From contig ONOG01000005.1 of assembly GCA_900319385.1 (NCBI GenBank), positions 32,366 through 96,365 on the forward strand: DNA of 64,000 nt, read 5' to 3'. Origin of the DNA: an uncultured Prevotellaceae bacterium (lineage in GTDB: Bacteria; Bacteroidota; Bacteroidia; Bacteroidales; Bacteroidaceae). Positions 1-10,724 of this stretch are shown piece after piece (positions within the stretch are counted from its first letter, which is position 1; every line of letters starts with the position of its first letter). The notes under the pieces were generated by a model. That model worked only from the letters and a program-made list of their open reading frames with translations. It ran no database searches and had not been told where the DNA came from. A program made the translations under genes and the position numbers.

Positions 1-3000
1 TACCTGATGACGCCGCAGGAGTACGGACGCTGGATGGAACGCAAGCAGATGGACGCCTACTTCAAGGAGCGGAACGACTCTAACTTCGTGCATAAGGGCA
101 AGAGCAAGTTCGACTTTACGAACATGAAGTTCGACCTCGGACCCGCCGAAAAAATCTTCGGCCCGGGCGGCGTGCAGATCAAGACGCAGGGTTCGGCCGA
201 GGTGAAGATGGGCTATACCTACAAGTTCACCGACAACCCCTCGCTCTCGGAGCGCAACCGCACGCAGACGAGTTTCGACTTCGACGAGAAGATTAACCTC
301 TCGGTCAATGCCAAGGTGGGCGACAAGATGGACTTCAACATCAACTACAACACCGAGGCAACCTTCGACTTCGACTCGAAAAACCTGAAACTGCAGTACG
401 AAGGTAAGGAGGACGAAATCGTCAAACTCATCGAGGCCGGTAACATCTCCTTCCCCTCGAACAACTCCCTGGTGCAGGGCGCCTCGACGCTGTTCGGCAT
501 CCGTACCGACCTGCAGTTCGGCAAGCTGAAACTGCAAGCGGTGGTGAGCCAGAAGAAGTCGAAGTCGAAAAGTGTCAGTTCGCGCGGCGGCACACAGCTC
601 ACGCCCTACGACATCCAGGCCTACGACTACGACGAAAACCGCCACTTCTTCCTCGCACAATTCTTCCGCGACCAGTACAACAAAGCCTGCTCCACACTGC
701 CCACCATCACGAGCGGCGTCATGATCAAGCGCGTCGAAATATGGGTGACGAACAACTCGGGACAGACGGAGAACACACGCAACATCGTCGGATTTGTCGA
801 TCTGGCCGAAAAACGGAAAATCAGCAACACCGAGCAATGGTCGCCAGGCACGACCGACCAGCCGCAGAACAGTTCGAACACCCTCTATTCGAGCATCGTC
901 AACGAGCATGCCGCAGCCCGCAACATGGATCAGACCAGCAACGAACTGAGCTTCCTGAGCGGTGGTGTGGACTACGAGAAGGTGGAAAACGCCCGACTGC
1001 TCACCTCGTCGGAGTACAAACTGAACGAATACCTGGGCTATGTCTCCCTGCGACAGAACCTGCAATCGAACCAGGTGCTCGCCATTGCCTACGAATACAC
1101 CTACGGAGGCCAGACCTACCAGGTGGGCGAGTTCTCGGCCGACGTGAAGGACGGCGACAAGGCTCTCATCGTCAAACTGCTGAAAAACACCAGCAACTCG
1201 CCGAAGATGGGCAACTGGGACCTGATGATGAAAAACGTCTATGCCCTGCAAACCAACTCTGTGCAGCGCGAAAAGTTCAAGATGGACATCAAGTATCTGA
1301 GCGACACGACGGGCGTGAACCTCAGCTACATTCCGGAGGACCCGTGGAAGCAGACGACACTGCTGAAGATGATGAACCTGGACCGACTGGACGACAATCA
1401 GAAGACCAACCCCAACGGAAAATTCGACTTTATCGAGGGATACACCGTCGATACGCAGACGGGCCGCATCTTTTTCCCCGTCGTCGAGCCCTTCGGCGAC
1501 TGGCTGCGCGAGAAGTTGGGCAACGACGCCATCGCTGACAAATACTGCTACGACGCTCTGTATGACTCGACGAAGGTGATTGCCCGTCAGATTTCGGAAT
1601 TCAACAAATTCTCGCTCATCGGCGAGTACAAGGGCTCGTCGGGCAGCGAAATCGACCTGGGCGTGATGAACGTGCCGCAAGGCTCGGTGCGCGTGACTGC
1701 CGGTGGCGTCGAACTGACCGAAGGAACGGACTACAAGGTCGATTACTCCCTCGGCAAGGTGTCCATCATCAACCAAAGCATCCTCGACGCCGGCACCAAC
1801 GTGAACGTCAGTCTGGAGAGCAACGAAGAGTACGGCATGGTGCGCAAGACGATGTTAGGCCTCAACTGGTCGTACGACTTTACGAAGAACTTCCAGCTGG
1901 GCGGTACGTTTATGCGACTGACAGAGAAATCTCTCACCTCGAAGGTGGCGATGGGCAGCGAACCGCTGAACAACACGATCTGGGGCCTTAACCTCAACTG
2001 GAAGACTCAGTCGCAGTGGCTCACCAACCTCATCGACAAGATTCCACTCATCGACGTGAGCCAGCCCTCGAGCATCTCGCTCTCGGCCGAAGTGGCCCAA
2101 CTCATCGCCGGCAATGCCAAGGACGTGCAGGGCAACGCCTCCTACCTCGACGACTTCGAACAGACCAAGCAGGGCATCAGCGTGAAGGAACCGGAGGCGT
2201 GGATGCTCGCCTCGACCCCCTTCAACCTGCAGTACGGCAACCTGTCGAACGACGTGAAGTACGGCTACAACCGCTCACTGCTGGCATGGTACAAGATCGA
2301 CCCCCTCTTCACACGACGCAGCTCCAGCCTGACGCCAGGCCACATCAAGGGCGACCTCGACCAACTGTCGAACCACTATGTGCGCGAGGTGTACGTGCGC
2401 GAAGTATATCCCAACAAGGACACCAACCAGGGAGAGAGCAACACCCTCGATGTGCTCAACCTGGCCTACTACCCCAGTGAACGCGGTCCCTACAACCTCG
2501 ACCCCGACATCACGTCGGAGGGCTTGCTCAACGACCCTGCCAAGCGTTGGGGCGGCATGATGCGCAAGCTGGACTACAGCGACTTTGAGACTTCGAACGT
2601 CCAGTACATAGAATTCTGGATGCTCGACCCCTTCATCTATACCAAAGACGACGCGAAATACGGCGGCGACTTCGTCATCAACCTCGGCGACGTGAGCGAA
2701 GACGTGCTCAAGGACGGCAAGAAGTTCTACGAAAGCGGCATGCCCGTCGGCGCCACACAGAACTACACCGAGACGGTGTGGGGACGTGTGCCCAACGAAA
2801 AGAGCGTCGTCTATTCCTTCTCGAACGAAAGCGGAGCACGCCAGCGTCAGGACATCGGTCTGAACGGACTGGCCGATGCCGACGAGCGGAGCTACGAAGT
2901 CTATAGCAACTACCTCAACGAAATCCGCGGCAAACTGTCGCCCGAAGTCTATGACCGCTTCTACAACGACCCTGCAGGCGACGACTACCACTACTTCCGT

Positions 3001-6000
3001 GGTTCGGACTACGACGCGGCTGCCACCAGCATCCTCGACCGTTACAAGCGCATCAACGGCGTGGAAGGCAACTCGCCCAACTCCAGCGACAGCGGCGAAA
3101 GCTACTCGACAGCCTACAAGACCACGCCCGATGTCGAGGATGTGAACCAGGACTACACGATGAACGAGTACGAAAACTTCTTCCAGTACAACATCTCGAT
3201 GCGTCCTGCCGACCTGCAAGTGGGCCGCAACTTCATCGTCGATGAGCGTCGCTACAAGGCTCACCTGCGCAATGGCAAGGAGGAAGAAGCCACATGGTAC
3301 CTGTTCCGCATCCCCGTCGATGCCTACACCGACAAGGTGGGCAGCATCGACGACTTCTCCAGCATACGCTTCATGCGCATGTACCTCACCAACTTCACCG
3401 AGCCCATCGTGCTGCGCTTCGCCAGCCTCGAACTCGTGCGCGGTGAGTGGCGAAACTACACGCAGACGCTCTACACCGGCGAGAAGCCCAGCGTGAGCGG
3501 AACCCTCCGCACCGCCTCGGTCAACATCGAGGAGAACAACGACAAGACGCCTGTCAACTATGTGCTGCCACCCGGAATCAGCCGTATGACCGACCCCCAG
3601 CAGCCTCAGCTCACACAGGAGAACGAACGTGCCCTGTCGATGACGGTCGAACAGCTCGCCCCTGGCGACGCACGCGCCGTCTATAAGACCATGACCCTCG
3701 ACCTGCGTCGCTACAAACACCTGCAGATGTTCATCCACGCCAATGCTCTCGAAGGCGACACCGAACTGCAGAACGACCAGATGAGCGTGTTCCTGCGCAT
3801 GGGTAGCGACAACAAGAGCAACTACTACGAGTACGAGATTCCCCTCAAGCTCACCCCCGCCGGACGCTACGACACCTACACTGCACAGGGCCGCCAGGCC
3901 GTGTGGCCCAGCGAAAACATGCTCGACATAGACTTCAGCGTCTTTACCGACGTGAAGCATGAACGCAACAAGGCCCGCAGCCGCGGTCAGGCCACCTACA
4001 CCCAGATGTTCAGCATCTACGACGGAGACCGCCCGTCGAACAAGATCAGCGTGATGGGTAACCCCTCGCTCGGCGAAATCAAGACCATGATGATCGGCGT
4101 GCGCAACAACAGCCGCCGGACGGGTTCGGTCGAGGTGTGGGTGAACGAACTGCGCATGCAGGACTATGTCAACGAAGGCGGTTGGGCTGCACAGGGCAAC
4201 CTGAACGTACAGCTCTCCGACCTGGGCAACATCAACCTCACCGGACACTTGGAGACGGCTGGTTTCGGCGGACTGGAACAGGGTGTGAATGAACGCCGCG
4301 ACGACAACCTGTATGAATGGAGCATCACCACACAGTTCGAACTGGGAAAACTCTTCCCCGACAAATGGAAGATGCAACTGCCGCTGTACTATTCATACAG
4401 CTATCAGAAAATCTCGCCGAAGTACAACCCCTTCGACACCGACATGCTGCTCAAGGACGCTCTCGACGAGCTGCAAGGGGCTGAACGCGACTCGCTACGC
4501 TCGCTCACCGAGACGGTGACCAAGAACAAGAACTTCTCGCTCTCCAACTGGAAGTCTAACTATGCGAGCCGCAAACCCATGCCTTACGACCCAGCAAACT
4601 TCACCATCGGCTATTCACACAGCAAACGCTACAAGGAGGGCGAGACCATCGTCTATGAGAACGAAGAGCAGTGGCGGGCGAACCTGAGCTACAACTACGC
4701 GCCTAAATACAAGACGTGGGAACCTTTCAAGAACCTGAAAGGCAAGTCGAAGTGGCTCGACATCATCAAGGCTCAGAACCTGAACTACCTGCCGCAGACG
4801 TTCGCCTTCAACACCGACATCACACGCTCCTACTACGAACTGCAGGAACGCGACATCGATGCCGGCACCAAACTGCCTGTGCAGTTCTCCGAACAATTCC
4901 TCTGGAACCGCGAACTGTCCATCCGCTGGGACATCTTCAAGTCGCTCAAGCTGTCGTGGACCTCTGCCACACATGCCGAGATTGAGGAGCCGAAGAACAT
5001 TCGCGCCATCAACAAAGACCTCTACCCCGACGACTACTCCGCGTGGAAAGACTCGGTGAAGCACAGCCTCCTGCACTTCGGACGCCCCCTCACCTACAAT
5101 TCCACCTTCAACGCCTCGTACCAGTTGCCGCTCAACAAGATTCCAATCCTCGACTGGACCAACGCCGATGCTTCTTACAACTCGACCTACGGCTGGACCC
5201 GAGGCACAGAACTGGAAGACGGCACGTCGCTCGGGCACAAGGCCATCTCGCAGCGCACACTCAACATCAACGGAAAGCTGAACTTTGAGAACCTCTACAA
5301 GAAGTGGAAGTTCCTCGACGAGGCCAACCAACGATTCTCAGGCAACTCACGCAAAACCGCCTCCACGACGTCGCGCAGCAATCCGCGCAACGCCACACAA
5401 AGAGCTGGCGACGCTGCCAAGAACAAGGCTGGCAACGCACTGAAAGCCCAAGACGACGACAAGAAAAAGCAGAAAGGCTTCTCGCAGAAGATAACCCTCA
5501 ACGACTCCACCGCCACAGAGGTGAAACACGGCCAGAACAGCCGCCGCATTGTCGTCCGTGCAAAGAATGAGCAAGGACGCACCTACCCCGTGAAGTTCAA
5601 GAAAGTCGATGAAAACACCATCCGCATCACCAACCGCGACACCGTGCCCATCGAAGTGTTCGTCACGGCGAAGCCCAAACTGGAAGACGCCGGATGGTAC
5701 AAGACGGCACAGGTCGTGGCGCGCGGCCTGATGCTCATTCGCAATGCCAGCATCTCCTATCGCAACACCTATGCGCTCACGCTGCCAGGCTTCAAGACCG
5801 AAATCGGAGACTTCTTTGGCCAGAAACGTCTCGGCGGTATGCTCTCGCCTGGTCTCGACTTCGCTTTCGGTATGATTGACGACAGCTATGTGCAGAAGGC
5901 AGCCGACAACGGATGGCTCATCACCGACAACGAGAACCTGACGGCCCAGGCCACCAGCAGTGCCATGGAAGACCTGCAGCTGCGCATGACGCTCGAACCC

Positions 6001-7221
6001 TTCCGCGACTTCAAGATCGACCTCAACGCCTCGCGCACCGTCAACAAGGCCAAGAGCATCGACTTTGCCCACGCCGGAATGCCTACCACCGAGAGCGGTA
6101 GCCTCAACATGACGGTCGTATCTATTGCCAGCGCCTTCGGCGGGTCCGGCAACATCAACGACAACTACCACTCCGCATCGTTCGACAAGTTTGTGCAAAA
6201 CCTGCCCATCATTCAGCAGCGCATCGAGCAGCGCTATGCGGGTGCCACCTATCCCACGACGGCGGAAAACGGTCTGGCAGGACAAGTGTACGACCCTGCC
6301 AACGGCGGTGTCAACCTCTACTCAGCCGACGTCATGATTCCGGCATTCCTCGCCGCCTATTGTGGTGGCGACGCCGGCAGCTATTCGCTCGACATCTTCC
6401 CCACCCTCAAACGCTTGATGCCCAACTGGAAGATTACCTACAGCGGACTGTCCAAGCTGCCGTGGTTTGCCAACCATTTCAAGTCGTTCAACATTAACCA
6501 CGCCTACAAGTCCATCTTCACCATCGGTGCCTACAATTCCTACACCAACTACATGTCGTCGATTGGAGGCATGGGCTTCATCAAGGACGTCACCACAGGC
6601 AATCCCGTCCCGTCGTCCATGTATAACGTCTCCACGGTCAGCATCAACGAATCGTTCTCGCCGCTCATCGGTGTCGATATGACGTTCAACAGCGGACTTA
6701 CCGCCAAGGCAGAGTTCAAGAAGACGCGCGTACTGAACCTCTCCATGACGTCTGTCGCGCTCACCGAGAACTTCTCCGACGACATCGTCATCGGCTTTGG
6801 CTACAAGATCAAGGACCTGAACCTGTTTGGCGCGAAGAACATTCAGAACCCCGACCGTGCGAAGAACAAGAAGAAGAACAGGAAAGGCAAGAAGGCTGCT
6901 GAGGAGGACGCGAAGACGAACACCTCGACGGGCAACAGTCGCACCCGCGGCGGCGTCAGCCACGACCTGAACATCCGCGCCGACTTCTCCTACCGCATGC
7001 AGAATGCACTCAACCGCAACATCCAGACGCTTATTACGACAGCCACCAACGGCTCGACAGCCTATAAGATATCGATCCAGGCCGACTACACCTTCTCGCG
7101 CCTGCTCACCCTGAGCGGATTCCTCGACTGGCAGAAGAATGTGCCCCTCGTCTCGGCCACCTCCTACCCGACGACGACTGCCGACTTCGGCATCTCGATG
7201 AAGTTCTCGCTCACGAGGTAA
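1..7221 (+). CDS. sprA: SprA-type outer-membrane translocon of the type IX secretion system, 5' truncated by window edge
   Basis: This frame is open from base 1 and runs about 2,400 codons, matching the very large SprA/Sov family (usually about 2,350-2,500 residues), so only a short N-terminal part including the signal peptide is outside the window. SprA is the giant beta-barrel through which type IX secretion clients cross the outer membrane. Visible family traits are the early repeat-like block with KFDFTNMKFDLGPAEKIFGP and GGVQIKTQGSAEVKMGYTY, a second related region with VRVTAGGVELTEGTDYKVDY near residue 560, and a C-terminal third rich in alternating aromatic beta-strand patterns ending in SMKFSLTR. 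A low-complexity Lys-rich stretch (KKKNRKGKK) lies near residue 2290. gldH, another gliding/secretion gene, is at the other end of the window. Family assignment is confident; activity is inferred from the family. Confidence 0.93.
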   Translation, partial: YLMTPQEYGRWMERKQMDAYFKERNDSNFVHKGKSKFDFTNMKFDLGPAEKIFGPGGVQIKTQGSAEVKMGYTYKFTDNPSLSERNRTQTSFDFDEKINLSVNAKVGDKMDFNINYNTEATFDFDSKNLKLQYEGKEDEIVKLIEAGNISFPSNNSLVQGASTLFGIRTDLQFGKLKLQAVVSQKKSKSKSVSSRGGTQLTPYDIQAYDYDENRHFFLAQFFRDQYNKACSTLPTITSGVMIKRVEIWVTNNSGQTENTRNIVGFVDLAEKRKISNTEQWSPGTTDQPQNSSNTLYSSIVNEHAAARNMDQTSNELSFLSGGVDYEKVENARLLTSSEYKLNEYLGYVSLRQNLQSNQVLAIAYEYTYGGQTYQVGEFSADVKDGDKALIVKLLKNTSNSPKMGNWDLMMKNVYALQTNSVQREKFKMDIKYLSDTTGVNLSYIPEDPWKQTTLLKMMNLDRLDDNQKTNPNGKFDFIEGYTVDTQTGRIFFPVVEPFGDWLREKLGNDAIADKYCYDALYDSTKVIARQISEFNKFSLIGEYKGSSGSEIDLGVMNVPQGSVRVTAGGVELTEGTDYKVDYSLGKVSIINQSILDAGTNVNVSLESNEEYGMVRKTMLGLNWSYDFTKNFQLGGTFMRLTEKSLTSKVAMGSEPLNNTIWGLNLNWKTQSQWLTNLIDKIPLIDVSQPSSISLSAEVAQLIAGNAKDVQGNASYLDDFEQTKQGISVKEPEAWMLASTPFNLQYGNLSNDVKYGYNRSLLAWYKIDPLFTRRSSSLTPGHIKGDLDQLSNHYVREVYVREVYPNKDTNQGESNTLDVLNLAYYPSERGPYNLDPDITSEGLLNDPAKRWGGMMRKLDYSDFETSNVQYIEFWMLDPFIYTKDDAKYGGDFVINLGDVSEDVLKDGKKFYESGMPVGATQNYTETVWGRVPNEKSVVYSFSNESGARQRQDIGLNGLADADERSYEVYSNYLNEIRGKLSPEVYDRFYNDPAGDDYHYFRGSDYDAAATSILDRYKRINGVEGNSPNSSDSGESYSTAYKTTPDVEDVNQDYTMNEYENFFQYNISMRPADLQVGRNFIVDERRYKAHLRNGKEEEATWYLFRIPVDAYTDKVGSIDDFSSIRFMRMYLTNFTEPIVLRFASLELVRGEWRNYTQTLYTGEKPSVSGTLRTASVNIEENNDKTPVNYVLPPGISRMTDPQQPQLTQENERALSMTVEQLAPGDARAVYKTMTLDLRRYKHLQMFIHANALEGDTELQNDQMSVFLRMGSDNKSNYYEYEIPLKLTPAGRYDTYTAQGRQAVWPSENMLDIDFSVFTDVKHERNKARSRGQATYTQMFSIYDGDRPSNKISVMGNPSLGEIKTMMIGVRNNSRRTGSVEVWVNELRMQDYVNEGGWAAQGNLNVQLSDLGNINLTGHLETAGFGGLEQGVNERRDDNLYEWSITTQFELGKLFPDKWKMQLPLYYSYSYQKISPKYNPFDTDMLLKDALDELQGAERDSLRSLTETVTKNKNFSLSNWKSNYASRKPMPYDPANFTIGYSHSKRYKEGETIVYENEEQWRANLSYNYAPKYKTWEPFKNLKGKSKWLDIIKAQNLNYLPQTFAFNTDITRSYYELQERDIDAGTKLPVQFSEQFLWNRELSIRWDIFKSLKLSWTSATHAEIEEPKNIRAINKDLYPDDYSAWKDSVKHSLLHFGRPLTYNSTFNASYQLPLNKIPILDWTNADASYNSTYGWTRGTELEDGTSLGHKAISQRTLNINGKLNFENLYKKWKFLDEANQRFSGNSRKTASTTSRSNPRNATQRAGDAAKNKAGNALKAQDDDKKKQKGFSQKITLNDSTATEVKHGQNSRRIVVRAKNEQGRTYPVKFKKVDENTIRITNRDTVPIEVFVTAKPKLEDAGWYKTAQVVARGLMLIRNASISYRNTYALTLPGFKTEIGDFFGQKRLGGMLSPGLDFAFGMIDDSYVQKAADNGWLITDNENLTAQATSSAMEDLQLRMTLEPFRDFKIDLNASRTVNKAKSIDFAHAGMPTTESGSLNMTVVSIASAFGGSGNINDNYHSASFDKFVQNLPIIQQRIEQRYAGATYPTTAENGLAGQVYDPANGGVNLYSADVMIPAFLAAYCGGDAGSYSLDIFPTLKRLMPNWKITYSGLSKLPWFANHFKSFNINHAYKSIFTIGAYNSYTNYMSSIGGMGFIKDVTTGNPVPSSMYNVSTVSINESFSPLIGVDMTFNSGLTAKAEFKKTRVLNLSMTSVALTENFSDDIVIGFGYKIKDLNLFGAKNIQNPDRAKNKKKNRKGKKAAEEDAKTNTSTGNSRTRGGVSHDLNIRADFSYRMQNALNRNIQTLITTATNGSTAYKISIQADYTFSRLLTLSGFLDWQKNVPLVSATSYPTTTADFGISMKFSLTR

Positions 7222-7230
7222 TCATCTATC

Positions 7231-7914
7231 ATGCAGACAGCACAGCTACGAACGCTCTTTGCACAACGCGACTGGCAGTCACTGACAGCCAGCCTCGGCC
7301 GCCTGACCAACGCCGAGTTCAGACAGGCCGAACGCTTGGTGCGCGACGAACTCATGCTGACTTTGCCCAACGACGACTTCTGGACGGCCTACCTATACCT
7401 TATTATATATAGGCGCCAGGCATTCCTCTCCTGCATCCGAGCCATCCGCACCTTGGCCACGGCACGTTCGCTCAGCTTCGAGACAGAAGCCGCGAGACAG
7501 GTAGCCCAAGAATTGGACGAAGTCAACGCGCTGAAAGTCATCGACATGGCGCTGCCCCTGCTACAGACCAAGGAACAGATCAGCGGCATCTTCCGCCTGT
7601 TCAACATCGACGACGAGCAAAAGAAAGTGTCGTTGCTCATCCGCATCGACACACCGCTGGCCTACTATATGCTGTTCCGAACCCTCTGCCATCTGCCCGA
7701 CAACCATGCGCTGGCCTTGCGTTGCTACCGCTTCATCCTGCGACGGCAGAACGATAGTGCTTTCAACATGTGCTCCATCCTGCGCAGCTATTTCGGTCTG
7801 ACCGAGGCCCAGGAACAGCTCTCCCTCCGCATCGAGCCCTACGAACTCTCCTACCTCGACCGTTCCTACGACCGCTTTGTCCATGTACTCAACGGCAAGC
7901 GTCCGCGTCTCTGA
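7231..7914 (+). CDS. Hypothetical protein, mostly alpha-helical
   Basis: A 227-residue protein starting 9 bp after the sprA stop, so probably co-transcribed with it. I do not recognise a family. There is no signal peptide; the N-terminus (MQTAQLRTLFAQRDWQSLTA) and the remainder look like a string of amphipathic helices, resembling helical-repeat proteins without a detectable motif. One hydrophobic patch (FWTAYLYLIIYRRQAFLSC) around residues 50-69 is too charged at its end to be called a membrane helix with confidence. Coding potential is good: codon use matches the neighbours, and the gene is tightly packed between sprA and the subtilisin gene. Confidence 0.6.
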   Translation: MQTAQLRTLFAQRDWQSLTASLGRLTNAEFRQAERLVRDELMLTLPNDDFWTAYLYLIIYRRQAFLSCIRAIRTLATARSLSFETEAARQVAQELDEVNALKVIDMALPLLQTKEQISGIFRLFNIDDEQKKVSLLIRIDTPLAYYMLFRTLCHLPDNHALALRCYRFILRRQNDSAFNMCSILRSYFGLTEAQEQLSLRIEPYELSYLDRSYDRFVHVLNGKRPRL

Positions 7915-7942
7915 CCACATTACCAACATAACTACATCAACA

Positions 7943-9493
7943 ATGAAACACCTCATCACCCTCCTGGTCCTCTGCGCAGCAAGCGTTTCGCAGCCCATCC
8001 AGGCACAAGAAGCCAACGGCTTCACCCCCACCTACAAGTATCGCATCCAGCTCACGGACAAGAAGCACAACCCCTTCTCGCTTCGTCATCCTGAGCAGTT
8101 CCTCTCGCAGAAGAGCATCGACCGCCGGCGTCGCCAGCACCTCAAGCTGACCAAGACCGACCTGCCCGTCACGCCCCAGTATGTCGAACAAATCAAGGCC
8201 ACGGGCGTTGCCATCTGCTCCACCTCGAAGTGGAACAACACCGTCCTCGTCGAGACGTCCGACACACTGCTCATCCCGCGCATCGAAGCCCTGCCCTTCG
8301 TCAGCGGAGCCCGCAAGGTAGCCACCTACAGTCGGCCACGCCGCAAGAACACAGCCGACCGCCACGCCCTCATCCGTCCGGCAGAAGCAGAGCAGCAGCC
8401 GACCACCCTTAGCGTCCGAGAAGACCGCACCGAGACCGTACGCGAAATGTTCAAGCAGACCCACCCCAACGCATCGGCCGACAGCATCGAGATTGCCGTC
8501 CGCTTCTTTGCCGACACCTTCATGTCGCAGATGCGCATAGACGACCAGACAGAAGACGACGAAGTGGCTGCCGCCGAAGAGAAACCCTACAACCACTACG
8601 GCGAAGCCGCCACGCAGGCCGAGCAGCTGAACGTGCCCGCCCTGCACAACCGCGGCTACCGTGGCCATGGCATGACCATCGCCATCATCGACGGCGGATT
8701 CTACAATGCCGACATCATCCCCATGCTGCAGAACACACGCATCCTCGGCACCCGCGACTTCGTCGAACCAGGCAACGATGTCTATGGCGAAGAGAGCCAC
8801 GGCATGATGGTGCTCTCCTGCATCGCCACCAACACACCTGGCACGTTCGTCGGCACCGCACCCGAAGCCTCATTCTGGCTTCTGCGCAGCGAAGACGGCG
8901 ACACAGAACAGCCTGTCGAAGAGGACAACTGGGCTGCCGCTGTCGAATTTGCCGACAGCGTCGGTGCCGATGTGGTCAACACTTCGCTCGGCTACTCGAA
9001 ATACAACGATCCCGCCGACAAGATCAAATACTACGAATTGGACGGCCACACCTGCCTTGCCTCCAACAGCGCTTCGATGATGGCATCGAAGGGCATGGTG
9101 CTCTGCAACAGCGCCGGCAACGAAGGAGACAACCAGTGGAAACTCATCAGCGTGCCTGCCGATGCCGACGACGTGCTGACCGTCGGTGCCCTCACTTCCG
9201 AAGGCAACAACACCGACTTCTCGTCGCTCGGCAACACGGCCGACGGCCGCATCAAGCCCGATGTGATGGCCATGGGACAGTCGTGCACCGTCCTCTCCAC
9301 CCGTGGCACCCTCACCCACGCCCACGGCACCTCGTTCGCCTCGCCCATCATGTGCGGCGCCGTCACCTGCTACTGGCAGGCCAACCCCAGCCTCACAGCC
9401 CTCGAGGTAGTAAAGGCCGTCCGTGCCCTCGGCGACCGCTACGAGCATCCCGACAACGTCTATGGCTACGGAACGCCCGACTTCAGCAAATAG
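7943..9493 (+). CDS. Secreted subtilisin-like serine peptidase (S8 family)
   Basis: A 516-residue protein. The start at 7943 is preferred over an in-frame ATG at 7877 because it opens a clear signal peptide (MKHLITLLVLCAASVSQPIQ, cleavage near AQA/Q-E) and the earlier start overlaps the preceding gene. A propeptide-like region of about 200 residues is followed by the subtilase fold: catalytic Asp about 250 (TIAIIDGGF), His about 286 (EESHGMMVLSC), oxyanion Asn in CNSAGNEG, and Ser about 464 (GTSFASPIMCG). All triad residues are present. There is no visible type IX C-terminal sorting domain; the protein ends shortly after the catalytic domain (YGYGTPDFSK). It is therefore probably periplasmic or Sec-exported rather than a type IX client. 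Substrate is unknown. Confidence 0.9.
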   Translation: MKHLITLLVLCAASVSQPIQAQEANGFTPTYKYRIQLTDKKHNPFSLRHPEQFLSQKSIDRRRRQHLKLTKTDLPVTPQYVEQIKATGVAICSTSKWNNTVLVETSDTLLIPRIEALPFVSGARKVATYSRPRRKNTADRHALIRPAEAEQQPTTLSVREDRTETVREMFKQTHPNASADSIEIAVRFFADTFMSQMRIDDQTEDDEVAAAEEKPYNHYGEAATQAEQLNVPALHNRGYRGHGMTIAIIDGGFYNADIIPMLQNTRILGTRDFVEPGNDVYGEESHGMMVLSCIATNTPGTFVGTAPEASFWLLRSEDGDTEQPVEEDNWAAAVEFADSVGADVVNTSLGYSKYNDPADKIKYYELDGHTCLASNSASMMASKGMVLCNSAGNEGDNQWKLISVPADADDVLTVGALTSEGNNTDFSSLGNTADGRIKPDVMAMGQSCTVLSTRGTLTHAHGTSFASPIMCGAVTCYWQANPSLTALEVVKAVRALGDRYEHPDNVYGYGTPDFSK

Positions 9494-10718
9494 CCTGAGC
9501 CTCTACGAGCTCAACGCACACGTCCGCGGACTCATCGAGACACAACTCGATGAGCCCGTGTGGCTACGTGCCGAGCTGTCCGAAGCCCGCGAAAACCGCG
9601 GCCACTGCTACGTCGAGTTCATCCAGAAGGCCGACGACGGCAACAGCATCCTCGCCCGTGCCCGCGGCCAGGTCTGGGCCAACACCTGGGCACTGCTCCG
9701 TCCCCATTTCGAGCGTGCGACCGGCCAGCGACTCTCGGCCGGCATGCAAGTGCTGGTCAAGGTGCGCCCCACCTTCCACGAAGTCTATGGCTACAGCCTC
9801 AACGTCGTCGATATCGACCCCACCTACACCCTCGGCGACCTGGCCCGACGCCGGCAGGAGATTCTCCGCACGCTGGAGCAGCAAGGCGTGCTCCACATGA
9901 ACCAGGAGCTCCCCCTGCCCCGACTCCTGCAGCGCATCGCCGTCGTCTCCGCAGCCTCGGCTGCCGGCTATCAGGACTTCTGCAACCAACTGTCGGACAA
10001 CACCTACGGCCTCGCCTTCCACACACAGCTCTTTCCTGCCGTCATGCAAGGCGACCAGGTCGAGCCGAGCGTCATCCGTGCCCTCGACACCATTGCCGCG
10101 CAGTCCGACCACTGGGACTGCGTGGTCATCATCCGTGGCGGTGGCGCAGCCGCCGACCTCAACGGCTTCGACACCCTGGCACTGGCCGAAAACGTGGCGC
10201 AGTTCCCCCTGCCCATCATCACCGGTATCGGGCACGAACGCGACGACACGGTCATCGACCTCGTGAGCCATACCCGCGTGAAGACCCCCACCGCCGCCGC
10301 CGAGTTCCTCATCCAGCACCAACTGGGCGAGCTCCACACCCTCAACGACCTGGCCGAACGCCTCACGCGACGCGCCACCGAACGCCTGCTGGCCGAGCAG
10401 CTCCGCTTCGAACGCCTGGCACAGCAGCTGCCCACCCTCTTCGCCCTGCGCAGCACTCGCGAGCAGCAGCGCATGCAGCTGCTCCTGCAACGTGCCCAAC
10501 ACGCCGCCGCCACCCTGCTCACCCATCAGCAGCACCGGCTGGCACTCGCCGAAGCCAAACTCAAGGCCGCCCAGCCCGAACACATACTCCGCCTCGGGTT
10601 CAGCATCACCCGCGCCGACGGCCATGCCCTCACCGATGCCTCGCAGGTGGCAGCCGGAACCACCCTCACCACCACCCTGCTCCACGGCACACTCACCTCC
10701 ACCACCCTCAATCCCTGA
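9462..10718 (+). CDS. xseA: Exodeoxyribonuclease VII large subunit
   Basis: With XseB this forms exonuclease VII, which degrades single-stranded DNA in both directions to oligonucleotides. The 418-residue product from the ATG at 9462 starts MATERPTSANSLSLYELN and has an N-terminal OB-fold (PVWLRAELSEARENRGHCYV...), then the nuclease core with VIIRGGGAAADLNGFD, PIITGIGHERDDTVID and HTRVKTPTAAAEFL, followed by a long helical region. The start lies 32 bp inside the subtilisin gene in another frame; an alternative in-frame ATG at 9423 would overlap more and adds a Ser/Thr-rich tail that does not resemble the family. The overlap suggests translational coupling. xseB follows 6 bp downstream, the usual arrangement. 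Confidence 0.93.
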   Translation: MATERPTSANSLSLYELNAHVRGLIETQLDEPVWLRAELSEARENRGHCYVEFIQKADDGNSILARARGQVWANTWALLRPHFERATGQRLSAGMQVLVKVRPTFHEVYGYSLNVVDIDPTYTLGDLARRRQEILRTLEQQGVLHMNQELPLPRLLQRIAVVSAASAAGYQDFCNQLSDNTYGLAFHTQLFPAVMQGDQVEPSVIRALDTIAAQSDHWDCVVIIRGGGAAADLNGFDTLALAENVAQFPLPIITGIGHERDDTVIDLVSHTRVKTPTAAAEFLIQHQLGELHTLNDLAERLTRRATERLLAEQLRFERLAQQLPTLFALRSTREQQRMQLLLQRAQHAAATLLTHQQHRLALAEAKLKAAQPEHILRLGFSITRADGHALTDASQVAAGTTLTTTLLHGTLTSTTLNP

Positions 10719-10724
10719 CCACCC

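Noticed and set aside
2275..4377. A 700-codon open frame antisense to sprA
   Set aside because: It is a shadow of the GC-rich sense gene: its product is dominated by Val/His/Ala/Glu, has no motif, and sprA matches its family throughout.
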